This document shows positions 1-6,145 of a stretch of DNA of 15,591 bases, in pieces. The stretch lies in assembly GCA_964555935.1 (NCBI GenBank), contig CAZKUN010000214.1:1-15591 (forward strand). Direction: 5' to 3'. This DNA is from CAZKUN01 sp964555935 (lineage in GTDB: Bacteria > Armatimonadota > Zipacnadia > Zipacnadales > VGFC01). Under the pieces are notes generated by a model. The model was not told the origin of the DNA. It saw only the letters and a list, made by a program, of their open reading frames with translations, and ran no database searches. The position numbers were made by a program, and so were the translations under genes. How positions within the stretch are numbered: the stretch's first letter is position 1; each line of letters opens with the position of its first letter.

Positions 1-128
1 CCGTCGCCATAGGCCGTGTAGAGCTGGTCGTCGGCAGCCCAGGTCGTGGGCCAATTGTCGCTGCCAGCGCGCGTCGTGCCGCCCGTGGCCAGTCGCGCCA
101 AGAAGGCCACCACGGGGGAAATCGACAT
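1..128 (-). CDS. Partial CDS, N-terminus of unknown protein with GSDNWP motif
   Basis: The complement reads open from an ATG at 126-128 to the window edge and gives 42 complete residues. They include a G-S-D-N-W-P-T-T-W block followed by L-Y-T-A-Y-G-D-G. I recognise a GSDNWP(x)TWADD...YTAYGDG block from uncharacterised bacterial proteins, probably of the DUF4185 type, but I cannot confirm the family. The frame stays open upstream, with another in-frame ATG at 165-167, so the true start is uncertain. No clear Shine-Dalgarno site precedes either ATG. The opposite strand is also open here (about 19-153) but has no recognisable motif. Start to start, this gene and the SPFH gene are only 37 bp apart, head to head. 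Confidence 0.55.
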   Translation of the reverse strand, partial: MSISPVVAFLARLATGGTTRAGSDNWPTTWAADDQLYTAYGD

Positions 129-165
129 CGTGAAACCCGAGTCGACCGAGTAACGGAGGAATAGC

Positions 166-1248
166 ATGGACCTACTTGATGTCATTGAATGGCAGGACAC
201 GACGGGCACCGAGATAGTGCACCGCTGGCCGGCGCACGGGCCTGGGGACATTCGTCTGGGCGCGCAGCTCACCGTCCGCGAAAGCCAGTCGGCGGTCTTC
301 TTCCGCGACGGCAAGGCCATGGACACCTTCGGCGCCGGCCGGCACACGCTCGAAACGGCGAACGTGCCGCTGCTGAACAAGCTCATCAACATCCCCTTCG
401 GCGGGGACACGCCCTTCCAAGCCGAGGTCTACTTCGTCAACATGCGGGCGATGAACGACCTGAAATGGGGGACGCGCACGCCGATCGTATTCCGCGACAG
501 CGAGTTGTCGATGGTCAGGCTGCGGGCATTCGGCATGTTCACCTGCCGCGTGGCGGAGCCGTCGCTGTTCGTCAACAAGGTCGTCGGCACCGAGTCGAAA
601 CAGACAGAGACCCAGATCGAGTCGTGGATGCGCGACTTCATCGTCGCCCGCTTCAACGACACGCTAGGCGAGGCTCTCGAGACGATCCTCGATCTGCCGA
701 AGTATTACGACGAGGTTGGCGTGGCGGTGCGCGAGCGCTGTCGCGAGGACTTCGATAAGTTCGGGATAGAGCTTCTCGACCTCCTCATCGAGGCGATTAC
801 GCCGCCCGAGGAAGTTCAGAAGATGATCGACCAGCGCGCCTCGATGGAAGTGCTGGGCGACCTTAACAAGTTCACCCAATTCAAGACCGCGCAGGCCATC
901 GGGGACATGGCGAACCAGCCCGGCGGCGGTGGCGGCGGGATGCAGCTCGGGGCCGGCTTGGGCGCCGGCATGGGCATGGGACAGGTCATGGCGGGCGCGA
1001 TGGGCCAGGCCATGCAGCAGAATCAGCCGGCGGAGGCCGGCGCGACCGCTGGTGCGGCGGCGGGCGCCGTGGCAGCCGGCGGATCGGTCTGTGGCGAGTG
1101 CCAGGGCCCCGTTCCGGCAGCGGCGAAGTTCTGCCCAGGCTGCGGCGCCAAGCAAGCAGTAGCCGCCCCGGCTCACTGCACCGAGTGCAGAGCCGAGATG
1201 GTCGCTGGGGCCAAGTTCTGCGGCGAATGCGGAACGAAATCCGGGTAG
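166..1248 (+). CDS. SPFH/Band 7 domain protein with two C-terminal zinc ribbons (YdjI/COG4260-like)
   Basis: The protein has 360 residues. Residues about 20-245 match the SPFH-type family once labelled 'virion core protein' (Bacillus YdjI type), with VRESQSAVFFRDGKA, FGAGRHTLET near the start and a ...PPEEVQKMIDQRASMEVLGDL helical end. A Gly/Met-rich linker follows (about 250-290). Two CxxC-x10-CxxC zinc ribbons end the chain: Cys309/312/323/326 and Cys338/341/352/355. There is no signal peptide or obvious TM helix, so it is probably a cytoplasmic or membrane-peripheral scaffold. The start is fixed by a GGAGGA box at 155-160, six bases upstream of the ATG. In this family the zinc ribbons often accompany the SPFH domain; the function is not well defined. 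It has no same-strand partner close enough to imply an operon. Confidence 0.88.
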   Translation: MDLLDVIEWQDTTGTEIVHRWPAHGPGDIRLGAQLTVRESQSAVFFRDGKAMDTFGAGRHTLETANVPLLNKLINIPFGGDTPFQAEVYFVNMRAMNDLKWGTRTPIVFRDSELSMVRLRAFGMFTCRVAEPSLFVNKVVGTESKQTETQIESWMRDFIVARFNDTLGEALETILDLPKYYDEVGVAVRERCREDFDKFGIELLDLLIEAITPPEEVQKMIDQRASMEVLGDLNKFTQFKTAQAIGDMANQPGGGGGGMQLGAGLGAGMGMGQVMAGAMGQAMQQNQPAEAGATAGAAAGAVAAGGSVCGECQGPVPAAAKFCPGCGAKQAVAAPAHCTECRAEMVAGAKFCGECGTKSG

Positions 1249-1284
1249 CCGGCGCCACCGGCCCGTGACAGCCATCGAACGCGC

Positions 1285-1310
1285 GACAACGGGCCATCGG
1301 GCCCGTTGTC
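1285..1310 (+). terminator. Perfect 11-bp hairpin after the SPFH gene
   Basis: GACAACGGGCC (1285-1295) and GGCCCGTTGTC (1300-1310) pair perfectly around an ATCG loop, 36 nt after the SPFH stop codon. There is no T-run afterwards (CATATCTG), so it is either a weak or Rho-assisted terminator or an RNA-stabilising 3' hairpin. Confidence 0.55.
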
Positions 1311-1326
1311 CATATCTGTGCGACTC

Positions 1327-1334
1327 AAGGAGAG
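1327..1334 (+). promoter_or_regulatory. Shine-Dalgarno site selecting a GTG start
   Basis: AAGGAGAG lies six bases before GTG 1341. It supports a GTG start for the flavin reductase-like gene, as no upstream ATG is in frame nearby. Confidence 0.75.
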
Positions 1335-1340
1335 TGTCTC

Positions 1341-1871
1341 GTGGCGAAAGAGGTCATCGCGTACACGGAGTACTTCGAGCAGGCGTGTAAGGTGCTCACT
1401 GATTACGGCGCTCTGATCGTGTCGCTTGACGAGGACGGTCGACCGAACCCAATGACGATCGGATGGGGCGCAATCGGAAGCGTCTGGGGGAAGCCCGTGT
1501 GGACAATTCTCGTGCGGCCCTCGCGCTACACCTACGGTTGCCTCGAACACACCGGCGATTTCACCGTCTGCGTTCCGCCGGATTCCATGGATGGCGTGGC
1601 CATGGTGTGTGGCACGAAGTCCGGGCGTGACATGGACAAGATGGCCGATCAGGGCCTGACCGCCCTGCGCAGCGAGACCGTTCGCTCGCCAGGGATCGAT
1701 GAATGCGCCATCATCTACGAGTGTCGCGTGGTGCAGAAAGCCGACTGCGATCCGTCGACGTTCGATGAGTCGATTCTCAGCGGCGCGTACCCATCCGGCG
1801 ACTTCCACAGGATCCACTTCGGCGAGATCCAGCGCGTGATCGCTGATCGGGCTATGGCCGAGGCACTCTGA
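1341..1871 (+). CDS. Flavin reductase-like, FMN-binding protein (flavoredoxin type)
   Basis: The protein has 176 residues and starts at GTG. It has the split-barrel flavin reductase layout: a GALIVSLDEDGRPNPMTIGW strand-loop (23-42) with the N-x-M-T-x-x-W signature, KPVWTILVRPSRYTY (51-65), which in the family contacts the FMN phosphate, and a GDFTVCVPP strand (72-80). The conserved YECRVV strand and a final HFGEI segment follow. Its length is typical for the single-domain family. Such proteins bind FMN or reduce flavin with NAD(P)H; some act only as electron carriers, and the substrate cannot be told from sequence. No partner oxidase or rubredoxin lies next to it. It follows the SPFH gene by 92 bp with a hairpin in between, so it may be transcribed separately. 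Confidence 0.85.
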   Translation: MAKEVIAYTEYFEQACKVLTDYGALIVSLDEDGRPNPMTIGWGAIGSVWGKPVWTILVRPSRYTYGCLEHTGDFTVCVPPDSMDGVAMVCGTKSGRDMDKMADQGLTALRSETVRSPGIDECAIIYECRVVQKADCDPSTFDESILSGAYPSGDFHRIHFGEIQRVIADRAMAEAL

Positions 1872-1923
1872 GCAGAACTCGGCCACTTCGTTGCAGGGAT
1901 CGACCCATGTCGAGACCTGGAAC

Positions 1924-1928
1924 GGAGG
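1924..1928 (+). promoter_or_regulatory. Shine-Dalgarno site selecting ATG 1935
   Basis: GGAGG at 1924-1928 is six bases from ATG 1935. The in-frame TTG at 1929 would touch this box, so the ATG is preferred. Confidence 0.7.
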
Positions 1929-1934
1929 TTGGCC

Positions 1935-2465
1935 ATGCACAGACTGACGACGGCGAAGAGGAAGCCGAGCAGCGGCGACGGCCCGGGCAAGGCAATACTC
2001 ACCATAGCGGTGGTCTTGCTGATCGGAGGCGGCGTTGGGGCTTACTTCTGGAACCGGGCGGCGGCCACTGGCGTGGCAAGACGGTACATGGCGCTGTCCA
2101 TGTCCCTCGAAGGGGTCGACACGGGTGACTTCAGGAAGCTCAAGCAAGTCGTCACCGAGGCCGACGTCACGCGGCTAACAGAGACCGAAGCGGCGATGAA
2201 CGGGGCCCCCAATCCCGTGTGGTCCTTGCTAGCAGAGGTCATGAGCGAGGCAACCGTCGATGTCGAAGTCAGCGATGCGTCAGTGGGCCTGACAGAGGCC
2301 GCGGTGGAGACCCAGACCACGGCTGCCACCGCCGAGAGAACCACCACGCTACCGGGGGTCGTGATCCTCGTTCGCGAAGGGCTCGCCTGGAAGGTCGACC
2401 GCCGGGCCTCCGAGGAGGCCTCTTACACTGCAATCCGAGAGCACCACGGGCTGCCCGAGCAGTAA
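1935..2465 (+). CDS. Small membrane-anchored protein, paralogue of the next gene
   Basis: The protein has 176 residues. A basic N-terminus (HRLTTAKRKP) precedes one TM helix at about 20-38, then an extracytoplasmic domain of about 135 residues. No named family is recognised. The fold may resemble the small NTF2/DUF4878-like domains often attached to one TM helix: a helix right after the membrane (WNRAAATGVARRYMALSMSLEGVD), then strands ending in GVVILVREGLAWKVD (141-155). The downstream gene repeats this plan with a matching WNRxAA after the TM and LVREWLSWKVD near the end, so the two look like a tandem duplication. A Thr/Ala/Glu-rich loop at about 120-138 is missing from the downstream copy. 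The genes are 38 bp apart and probably co-transcribed. Confidence 0.75.
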   Translation: MHRLTTAKRKPSSGDGPGKAILTIAVVLLIGGGVGAYFWNRAAATGVARRYMALSMSLEGVDTGDFRKLKQVVTEADVTRLTETEAAMNGAPNPVWSLLAEVMSEATVDVEVSDASVGLTEAAVETQTTAATAERTTTLPGVVILVREGLAWKVDRRASEEASYTAIREHHGLPEQ

Positions 2466-2491
2466 CCGACTTCGGCGAAACGCGAGTCAAC

Positions 2492-2495
2492 GGAG
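2492..2495 (+). promoter_or_regulatory. Shine-Dalgarno site selecting GTG 2504
   Basis: GGAG at 2492-2495, eight bases before GTG 2504, picks this start. The reading frame is open far upstream (from 2219) only as a shadow of the preceding gene. Confidence 0.6.
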
Positions 2496-2503
2496 ACCGT
2501 ACG

Positions 2504-2887
2504 GTGCCAAAGCAGGACAAGCCCAAGAAGACGAAGCCCCGCTGGGTCACCGGCTGGATTCGAGGCGCCGCGCTGACCGTCGTCATCCTCGGCGGCTTGC
2601 TCGGCGGTCAGATCTGGAACCGGAACGCCGCCGTGAACGTGGCGCTGGAGTACGAGCGCGCCTGCGCGGCCAACTTCGCCTCGGGCGAGTCGCAGCCGCT
2701 CCCACCATCCGAGTTCATCGTCGAAGCCGTCGTCGCCGGGCTGTCATCGGGCGTGGTCACAGTCAAGGCAAAGGCCACCATCGCGGGCGGATCACTCTCA
2801 ACCACCCGCGATGTCCATCTCGTCCGCGAGTGGCTCTCCTGGAAGGTCGACGTATCAGAGAGCCCACGCCCTGGCAGCCCCTTGTAG
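2504..2887 (+). CDS. Small membrane-anchored protein, second of the tandem pair
   Basis: The protein has 127 residues and starts at GTG. A lysine-rich head (PKQDKPKKTKPRW) precedes a TM helix at about 20-38 and an extracytoplasmic domain of about 85 residues. It shares with the upstream protein WNRNAAVNVALEYERA after the membrane (38-53) and HLVREWLSWKVD (105-116) near the C-terminus. It is therefore read as a shortened paralogue. The function is unknown; by family analogy the domain might be NTF2-like, but no catalytic residues are evident. The TAG stop codon (2885-2887) overlaps the GTAG head of a REP-like palindrome, so the last few codons may have been shaped by that element. Confidence 0.72.
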   Translation: MPKQDKPKKTKPRWVTGWIRGAALTVVILGGLLGGQIWNRNAAVNVALEYERACAANFASGESQPLPPSEFIVEAVVAGLSSGVVTVKAKATIAGGSLSTTRDVHLVREWLSWKVDVSESPRPGSPL

Positions 2888-2905
2888 GAGGGGTTTCAAC
2901 CCCGA
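2884..2905 (+). repeat. REP-like palindrome with GTAG head
   Basis: GTAG (2884-2887) is followed by GAG and GGGTTTCAACCC. The palindrome GGGGTT-TC-AACCCC spans 2890-2903 and folds as a 5-bp stem with a TTCA loop. A GTAG or GGAG tetranucleotide 5' of a short GC palindrome is the plan of REP elements mobilised by RAYT (TnpA-REP) transposases. It sits between two convergent genes, where REPs usually lie, and could also act as a bidirectional terminator or mRNA 3' stabiliser. Only one copy is visible in this window, so the repeat status is inferred. Confidence 0.45.
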
Positions 2906-2918
2906 CGCCGTTCGGCAG

Positions 2919-3608
2919 TCACTCCCCGACCCTCGCCGGAAACTCCCGCCACATCTCCTTCTCGCCAATCCAGAAGCTCGCGCTCGCGCTAGGGCGGGCC
3001 TCCTTGATGCGGGCCGCCTCCTCAAGGAAGCTCTCTTTGGTCCGGCCGAAGAGCACGTGCTGGGAGTCTTGGGTCGCAAGGGCCTCCGCGCGCTTATGCG
3101 CGTAGCCCGTAACATCCCATTCGATGCGCGGCAGCGGGTCGTTGACCGCCTTGTAGTAGTAGAGGTGCGGCGTCCGCCACGGTTCACCCAATCGCGCGGC
3201 GACGGGCTGACCCGCCTGCCAGCGTGCCTCAACTGAGATGGCGTGCGTGTTGAGATGGTCGCGGTGGTTGTCAAACGGACCGTGCGTGAAGATCGCATCG
3301 GGCTTCACGTCGCGGATGACCTCGATCGTGTCCAGGAACGTGTCCTTGTCGTTCACGAGTGCCATGTCGGGCCGGTCGAAGTGAATGCGGCGCTTGAGAC
3401 CGAGCACCTTGTCGCACTCCGCCTGCTCCACCTTGCGCATGGCGACGATCGAGTCGGCCATGTCGGGGCTGGGGTATCCCTCGCACCCGTCAGTGTAGAT
3501 CGCGACGGTGACCTCGCAGCCCATGCAGGCCATCTTGCCCATCGCGGCGGCCATGGTGATCTCATCATCCGGATGGGCGCCAAAAACGAGCACGCGTTCG
3601 TAGTTCAT
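2919..3608 (-). CDS. PIG-L family N-acetylglucosaminylamide-type deacetylase (LmbE/MshB-like)
   Basis: The protein has 229 residues. It opens with the family signature VLVFGAHPDDE: by comparison with MshB, His12 and Asp15 would be zinc ligands and Asp14 the general base. The second signature, DNHRDHLNTH (113-122), supplies His115 and the zinc ligand His118 as H-x-x-H. The middle holds YTDGCEGY and RRxEQ-like RKVEQAECDKVLG motifs normal for the family. The enzyme would hydrolyse the N-acetyl group of a GlcNAc-type conjugate; the substrate is unknown. An AAGGGG box at 3617-3622 (complement strand) fits the ATG at 3606-3608. It lies 37 nt downstream of the kinase-like gene on the same strand and is probably co-transcribed with it. 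Confidence 0.92.
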   Translation of the reverse strand: MNYERVLVFGAHPDDEITMAAAMGKMACMGCEVTVAIYTDGCEGYPSPDMADSIVAMRKVEQAECDKVLGLKRRIHFDRPDMALVNDKDTFLDTIEVIRDVKPDAIFTHGPFDNHRDHLNTHAISVEARWQAGQPVAARLGEPWRTPHLYYYKAVNDPLPRIEWDVTGYAHKRAEALATQDSQHVLFGRTKESFLEEAARIKEARPSASASFWIGEKEMWREFPARVGE

Positions 3609-3645
3609 GTGTTGGTCCCCTTCGCGCGGCCATTGCGCCGGCAGC

Positions 3646-4326
3646 TTACTCGGCGAGTTCTCGCGATGTCGGTATTGGTGCTGCCGGTCGGGGCAGCGAC
3701 GACCTGATGAGACGGGCGACCCGCCGGACGAGACTGTCGTTCGTAGCGTCGGCGATGACGGTGTCGGCGTGCTGTTTAGATGGCTCTACGAATGCCTCGT
3801 GCGCTGGGCGAACGGTGCGGAGGTACTGCTCAATGACGGATTCCACGCTGCGCCCGCGCTCGGTCACATCACGCGTGATCCGCCGCGCCAAACGCAGGTC
3901 GGCCGGGGCATCAACGTAGACGGACACATCGAACAGCTCTCGCAATCCCGGCACGGCGAGAAGCAGCATCCCGTCCACGATCACCGCATCGGTCGGGGTC
4001 ACCTCGCGAGTCTCCGTCAGTCGGGAGTGCGTCTCGAAGCAGTAGACCGGGCTCTGAACCGGCTGACCGGCCTTCAGGCGCCGCAAGTGGGATGCCAGCA
4101 ACCGACTATCGAGCGCCGCCGGGACATCGAAATCCAGGCCCGCCCGCGCGGCAGGCGCCAGGTCGGGCCGATCGTGATAGTAGTCATCATGGTGTAGGAG
4201 GGACGTTGAGACACCGGGCAGAAACCCCGGCAAGGCCTCGACCAGCGTCGTCTTGCCGCTGGCTGAACCGCCCGCGACGCCCACGATGACTGCTGTCTGG
4301 TCCGGCTCGCGTTCGGATTGGCGCAT
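3646..4326 (-). CDS. Uridine kinase-like P-loop kinase (Udk/phosphoribulokinase family)
   Basis: The protein has 226 residues. Walker A is GVAGGSASGKTT (16-27). HDDYY (46-50) corresponds to the DxYY motif, DFDVPAALD (65-73) to the family NFDHPxAxD, and SPVYCFETHSR (92-102) to PxYDFxxHxR with Tyr95, His100 and Arg102 kept. VDGMLLL (118-123), RRITRDVTERGRS (148-160) and EPSK (181-184) complete the fold. Its role would be phosphorylation of uridine or cytidine with ATP in pyrimidine salvage. Two signature positions differ from the usual form: V68 replaces the His of DHP and C96 the Asp of YDF. A related substrate is therefore possible, and I do not assign udk outright. It is divergent from the helical-repeat gene and probably leads a two-gene unit with the PIG-L gene. 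Confidence 0.85.
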   Translation of the reverse strand: MRQSEREPDQTAVIVGVAGGSASGKTTLVEALPGFLPGVSTSLLHHDDYYHDRPDLAPAARAGLDFDVPAALDSRLLASHLRRLKAGQPVQSPVYCFETHSRLTETREVTPTDAVIVDGMLLLAVPGLRELFDVSVYVDAPADLRLARRITRDVTERGRSVESVIEQYLRTVRPAHEAFVEPSKQHADTVIADATNDSLVRRVARLIRSSLPRPAAPIPTSRELAE

Positions 4327-4447
4327 GTCGCCCGGCCATTTCGCGGGAGTTGCCCGCGCGGCCTTGTCGGCTATCTCACCAGCTTAGGAAACAGTTTGCG
4401 CATAGCAGACGTCTATTGATCTGTGCTCGCACCATGGCGGGCGCTTC

Positions 4448-4452
4448 AGGAG
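4448..4452 (+). promoter_or_regulatory. Shine-Dalgarno site selecting ATG 4461
   Basis: AGGAG at 4448-4452 is eight bases before ATG 4461. That start gives a clean signal peptide, unlike the in-frame ATG at 4350, which would add 37 basic residues. Confidence 0.75.
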
Positions 4453-4460
4453 TCACTTGC

Positions 4461-5868
4461 ATGCCAGCATTGCTAACCATAGCCTGCGCCCTAGCCCTGA
4501 TCGCCGGCGGGCCGGTTGCCATGGCCGATCAGGCCGAGGCCACCCAACTTCTCGAGCAGGCTTTGGAGTTGGCCCAGTCCGTTCCCGAGGGGCCGCGGCG
4601 TTCAGACGCCATCGGTCGCGTTGCGGCCGAATGGGCCCGGATCGACCCACGGCGGGCCCGCGATCTCGTCGCCGACGAAATGGTGACCCACGAGCAGTCC
4701 GAGGCGATGGCCCGGGCGGCGGAGGGCCTGGCGGCGGGGAATCAGTTCCTCGGGCTGGCGACAGTCATACGCATCGGCGATCGTTCCGCGGCGCTGGGCG
4801 CCGTAGCGCGAATATTGGCGTATCAGGCCCTCATCGATCTCGACGATGCGATAAACCTCGTGAAACAGATCGAGCACCTCACTGTCGCCCGCGTGGTCCA
4901 GCGCGAGATCACGCGCTTGATATGGGCCGAAGTCCCTGGCGATCCCGCGACGGCCATTGACACGGCCGTCGAGTGGGCGGAGAGCATTGACGACCCCCTA
5001 ACCCACGACGAAGCGCTGGCGTATGCGGCCGAGGGCGCAGCCGGACTGGACGCGGCGCGAGCGGCTCAAATCGCGGAAGGGATCTCCGACGGCGATGCCC
5101 GAGACCTTGCCTGGCGCCTGATTGTTGAGGCACTGAGCCGCCAGGATCCAGCCGCGGGCCAGGAACTCCTCCCGCGCCTCCGGACGCCGCTCCAGCGCAA
5201 CCTGGCCGCCACGGCCGTGGTTGAGGGACTGGCCGGCGCCGGCAGTGGGGAAGAGGCGATTGCCCTATCCAAGCTGATCCGAGCCGATGTCGCCGAGAGC
5301 CTTGCCGATCTGCGCGACCAAGGCCTGATTCTCGGGCGCGTGGCGGAGGCCATCGTCGACCACGATCCGCCGCTGGCGCTGAGCATTCTCACGAGAGTAT
5401 GGCCACCGGCGAGACGGTACGCGACCCAAGCGCGGATCGCCAGCAGTCCAAGCCATGCGGACGACGCGAGGCGGCGGGAGCTTCTGATCGACGCGTGGGT
5501 CGAGGNNNNNNNNNNTCGGACGCAACGATTCTCCCCTGATTCGGGCTGAAATCGCCTCATCAGCAATCTTCTCGGCGGTGTCGATTGCCCCTGAGTTGAT
5601 CCAGGAATGGAGCGAGGTCAGCCCCAAGATCATTCAGGACGCCTTGCCAGGCGCCGTCGAGCTGCTATCGGTGGACCGCCCTGAGGAGGCTCTCAGACTC
5701 GCCGAGTTGATTGACGATGAGACCGTGGCGGCGTGGACGCAGGTCCAGGTGGCTACGACTGTCGTCTCGGAGAACCCAGGGCTGGCTCGTTCGGTCGCAG
5801 AGTCACTCGATTCACCAGGATCGAAGAGCGCTGTTCTGGTCGCGCTTGCGAGGGTCGCGATGAAGTGA
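4461..5868 (+). CDS. Exported helical-repeat (alpha-solenoid-like) protein, interrupted by an assembly gap
   Basis: The start gives a signal peptide, PALLTIACALALIAGG, with a likely AMA cut after residue 22. The mature part is an Ala/Leu/Arg/Asp-rich chain of repeated helices spaced about 30-35 residues, with recurring patterns such as R-x-x-A-I-x-x-V-A, I-D-P-x-x-A and A-L-x-L-A (for example WARIDPRRARDLV, ALSRQDPAAGQELL, DHDPPLALSILTRVW). It resembles HEAT/TPR-type solenoids found in secreted proteins of unknown role; no enzyme motif is visible. There are 348 residues before the N gap and 116 after it (from 5518). The post-gap frame differs from the pre-gap frame across exactly 10 Ns, but the repeat pattern (RPEEALRLAELIDDE, NPGLARSVAESL) continues, so this is one gene split by the gap rather than two. 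Confidence 0.72.
5506..5515. other. Assembly gap (10 N)
   Basis: Ten ambiguous bases sit inside the helical-repeat gene. The number is likely a placeholder. For the two halves to be in frame, the real gap must be a multiple of three (for example 9 or 12). Confidence 0.95.
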
Positions 5869-5875
5869 ACAGCAG

Positions 5876-5905
5876 TTGACTGAGCATTCGAGGCTCTGCT
5901 ATAAT
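5876..5905 (+). promoter_or_regulatory. Near-consensus sigma70 promoter
   Basis: TTGACT (5876-5881) and a perfect TATAAT (5900-5905) are separated by 18 bp. Transcription would begin near 5911-5912, giving a leader of about 234 nt before ATG 6146. It starts only 8 bp after the stop codon of the helical-repeat gene, with no terminator between, so readthrough from upstream is possible as well. Confidence 0.8.
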
Positions 5906-5911
5906 GCGCGA

Positions 5912-6145
5912 CGCGATACCAGGGGCATGATAGCGACGGTTCGCGCTCGATGCGTCGGGGATGTACTAGACGTATCCCCCTATGACGAGCGACTTGGCCC
6001 GAGTGCCGCGGTCCGCCGCGAGGCGACTCGCGGAGCGGTAACCGTTGGCCATTGTTGTCTGCCCCAATCGATGGGGTGACGGACAGTACGCAAAGCCCGG
6101 CCCGTTCGACATCGGCCGGGAACTGCCCGAAAGAGGCGATGCACG
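5912..6145 (+). ncRNA. Long structured 5' leader of the exporter operon; candidate riboswitch or regulatory RNA
   Basis: The region between the promoter and the ABC ATPase holds no convincing gene but can form four hairpins in series. A: CGCTCG (5944-5949) with CGAGCG (5986-5991), enclosing GGGGAT (5957-5962) with ATCCCC (5974-5979). B: CCGCGAG (6016-6022) with CTCGCGG (6027-6033) capped by a GCGA (GNRA) loop, extended by CCG/CGG with a 2-nt bulge. C: GTCTG-CCCCA (6057-6066) with TGGGG-bulge-CGGAC (6072-6084), extendable outward to 6053-6088. D: CCCGGCC (6096-6102) with GGCCGGG (6114-6120), ending 10 nt before the AAGAGG ribosome site (6131-6136). No known riboswitch class is matched. These are hand-drawn pairings without energies or comparative support. 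Confidence 0.5.

Noticed and set aside
19..153. Plus-strand open frame ending at TAA 151-153
   Set aside because: No motif is seen, whereas the minus-strand reading has the GSDNWP and YTAYGDG blocks.
2219..2503. Upstream extension of the 2504 gene (frame open from 2219)
   Set aside because: It overlaps the preceding gene in another frame; the GTG at 2504 has a ribosome site and starts a normal basic head and TM helix.
4193..4206. A second GTAGGAGG-like sequence resembling the REP head
   Set aside because: It lies inside the coding region of the kinase-like gene and has no palindrome after it.
4350..4460. N-terminal extension of the helical-repeat protein
   Set aside because: The extra 37 residues are basic and mask the signal peptide; ATG 4461 has an AGGAG site.
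5876..6079. A 67-codon open frame in the leader
   Set aside because: It would start inside the promoter -35 box, has no ribosome site, and its composition is not coding.
6085..6105. ACGCAAAGCC followed by CGGCC, similar to part of the c-di-GMP-I (GEMM) riboswitch core
   Set aside because: The required upstream part (the CACAGGGCAAACC-like strand and GAAA-loop helix) is absent, so a single 10-nt match is likely chance.
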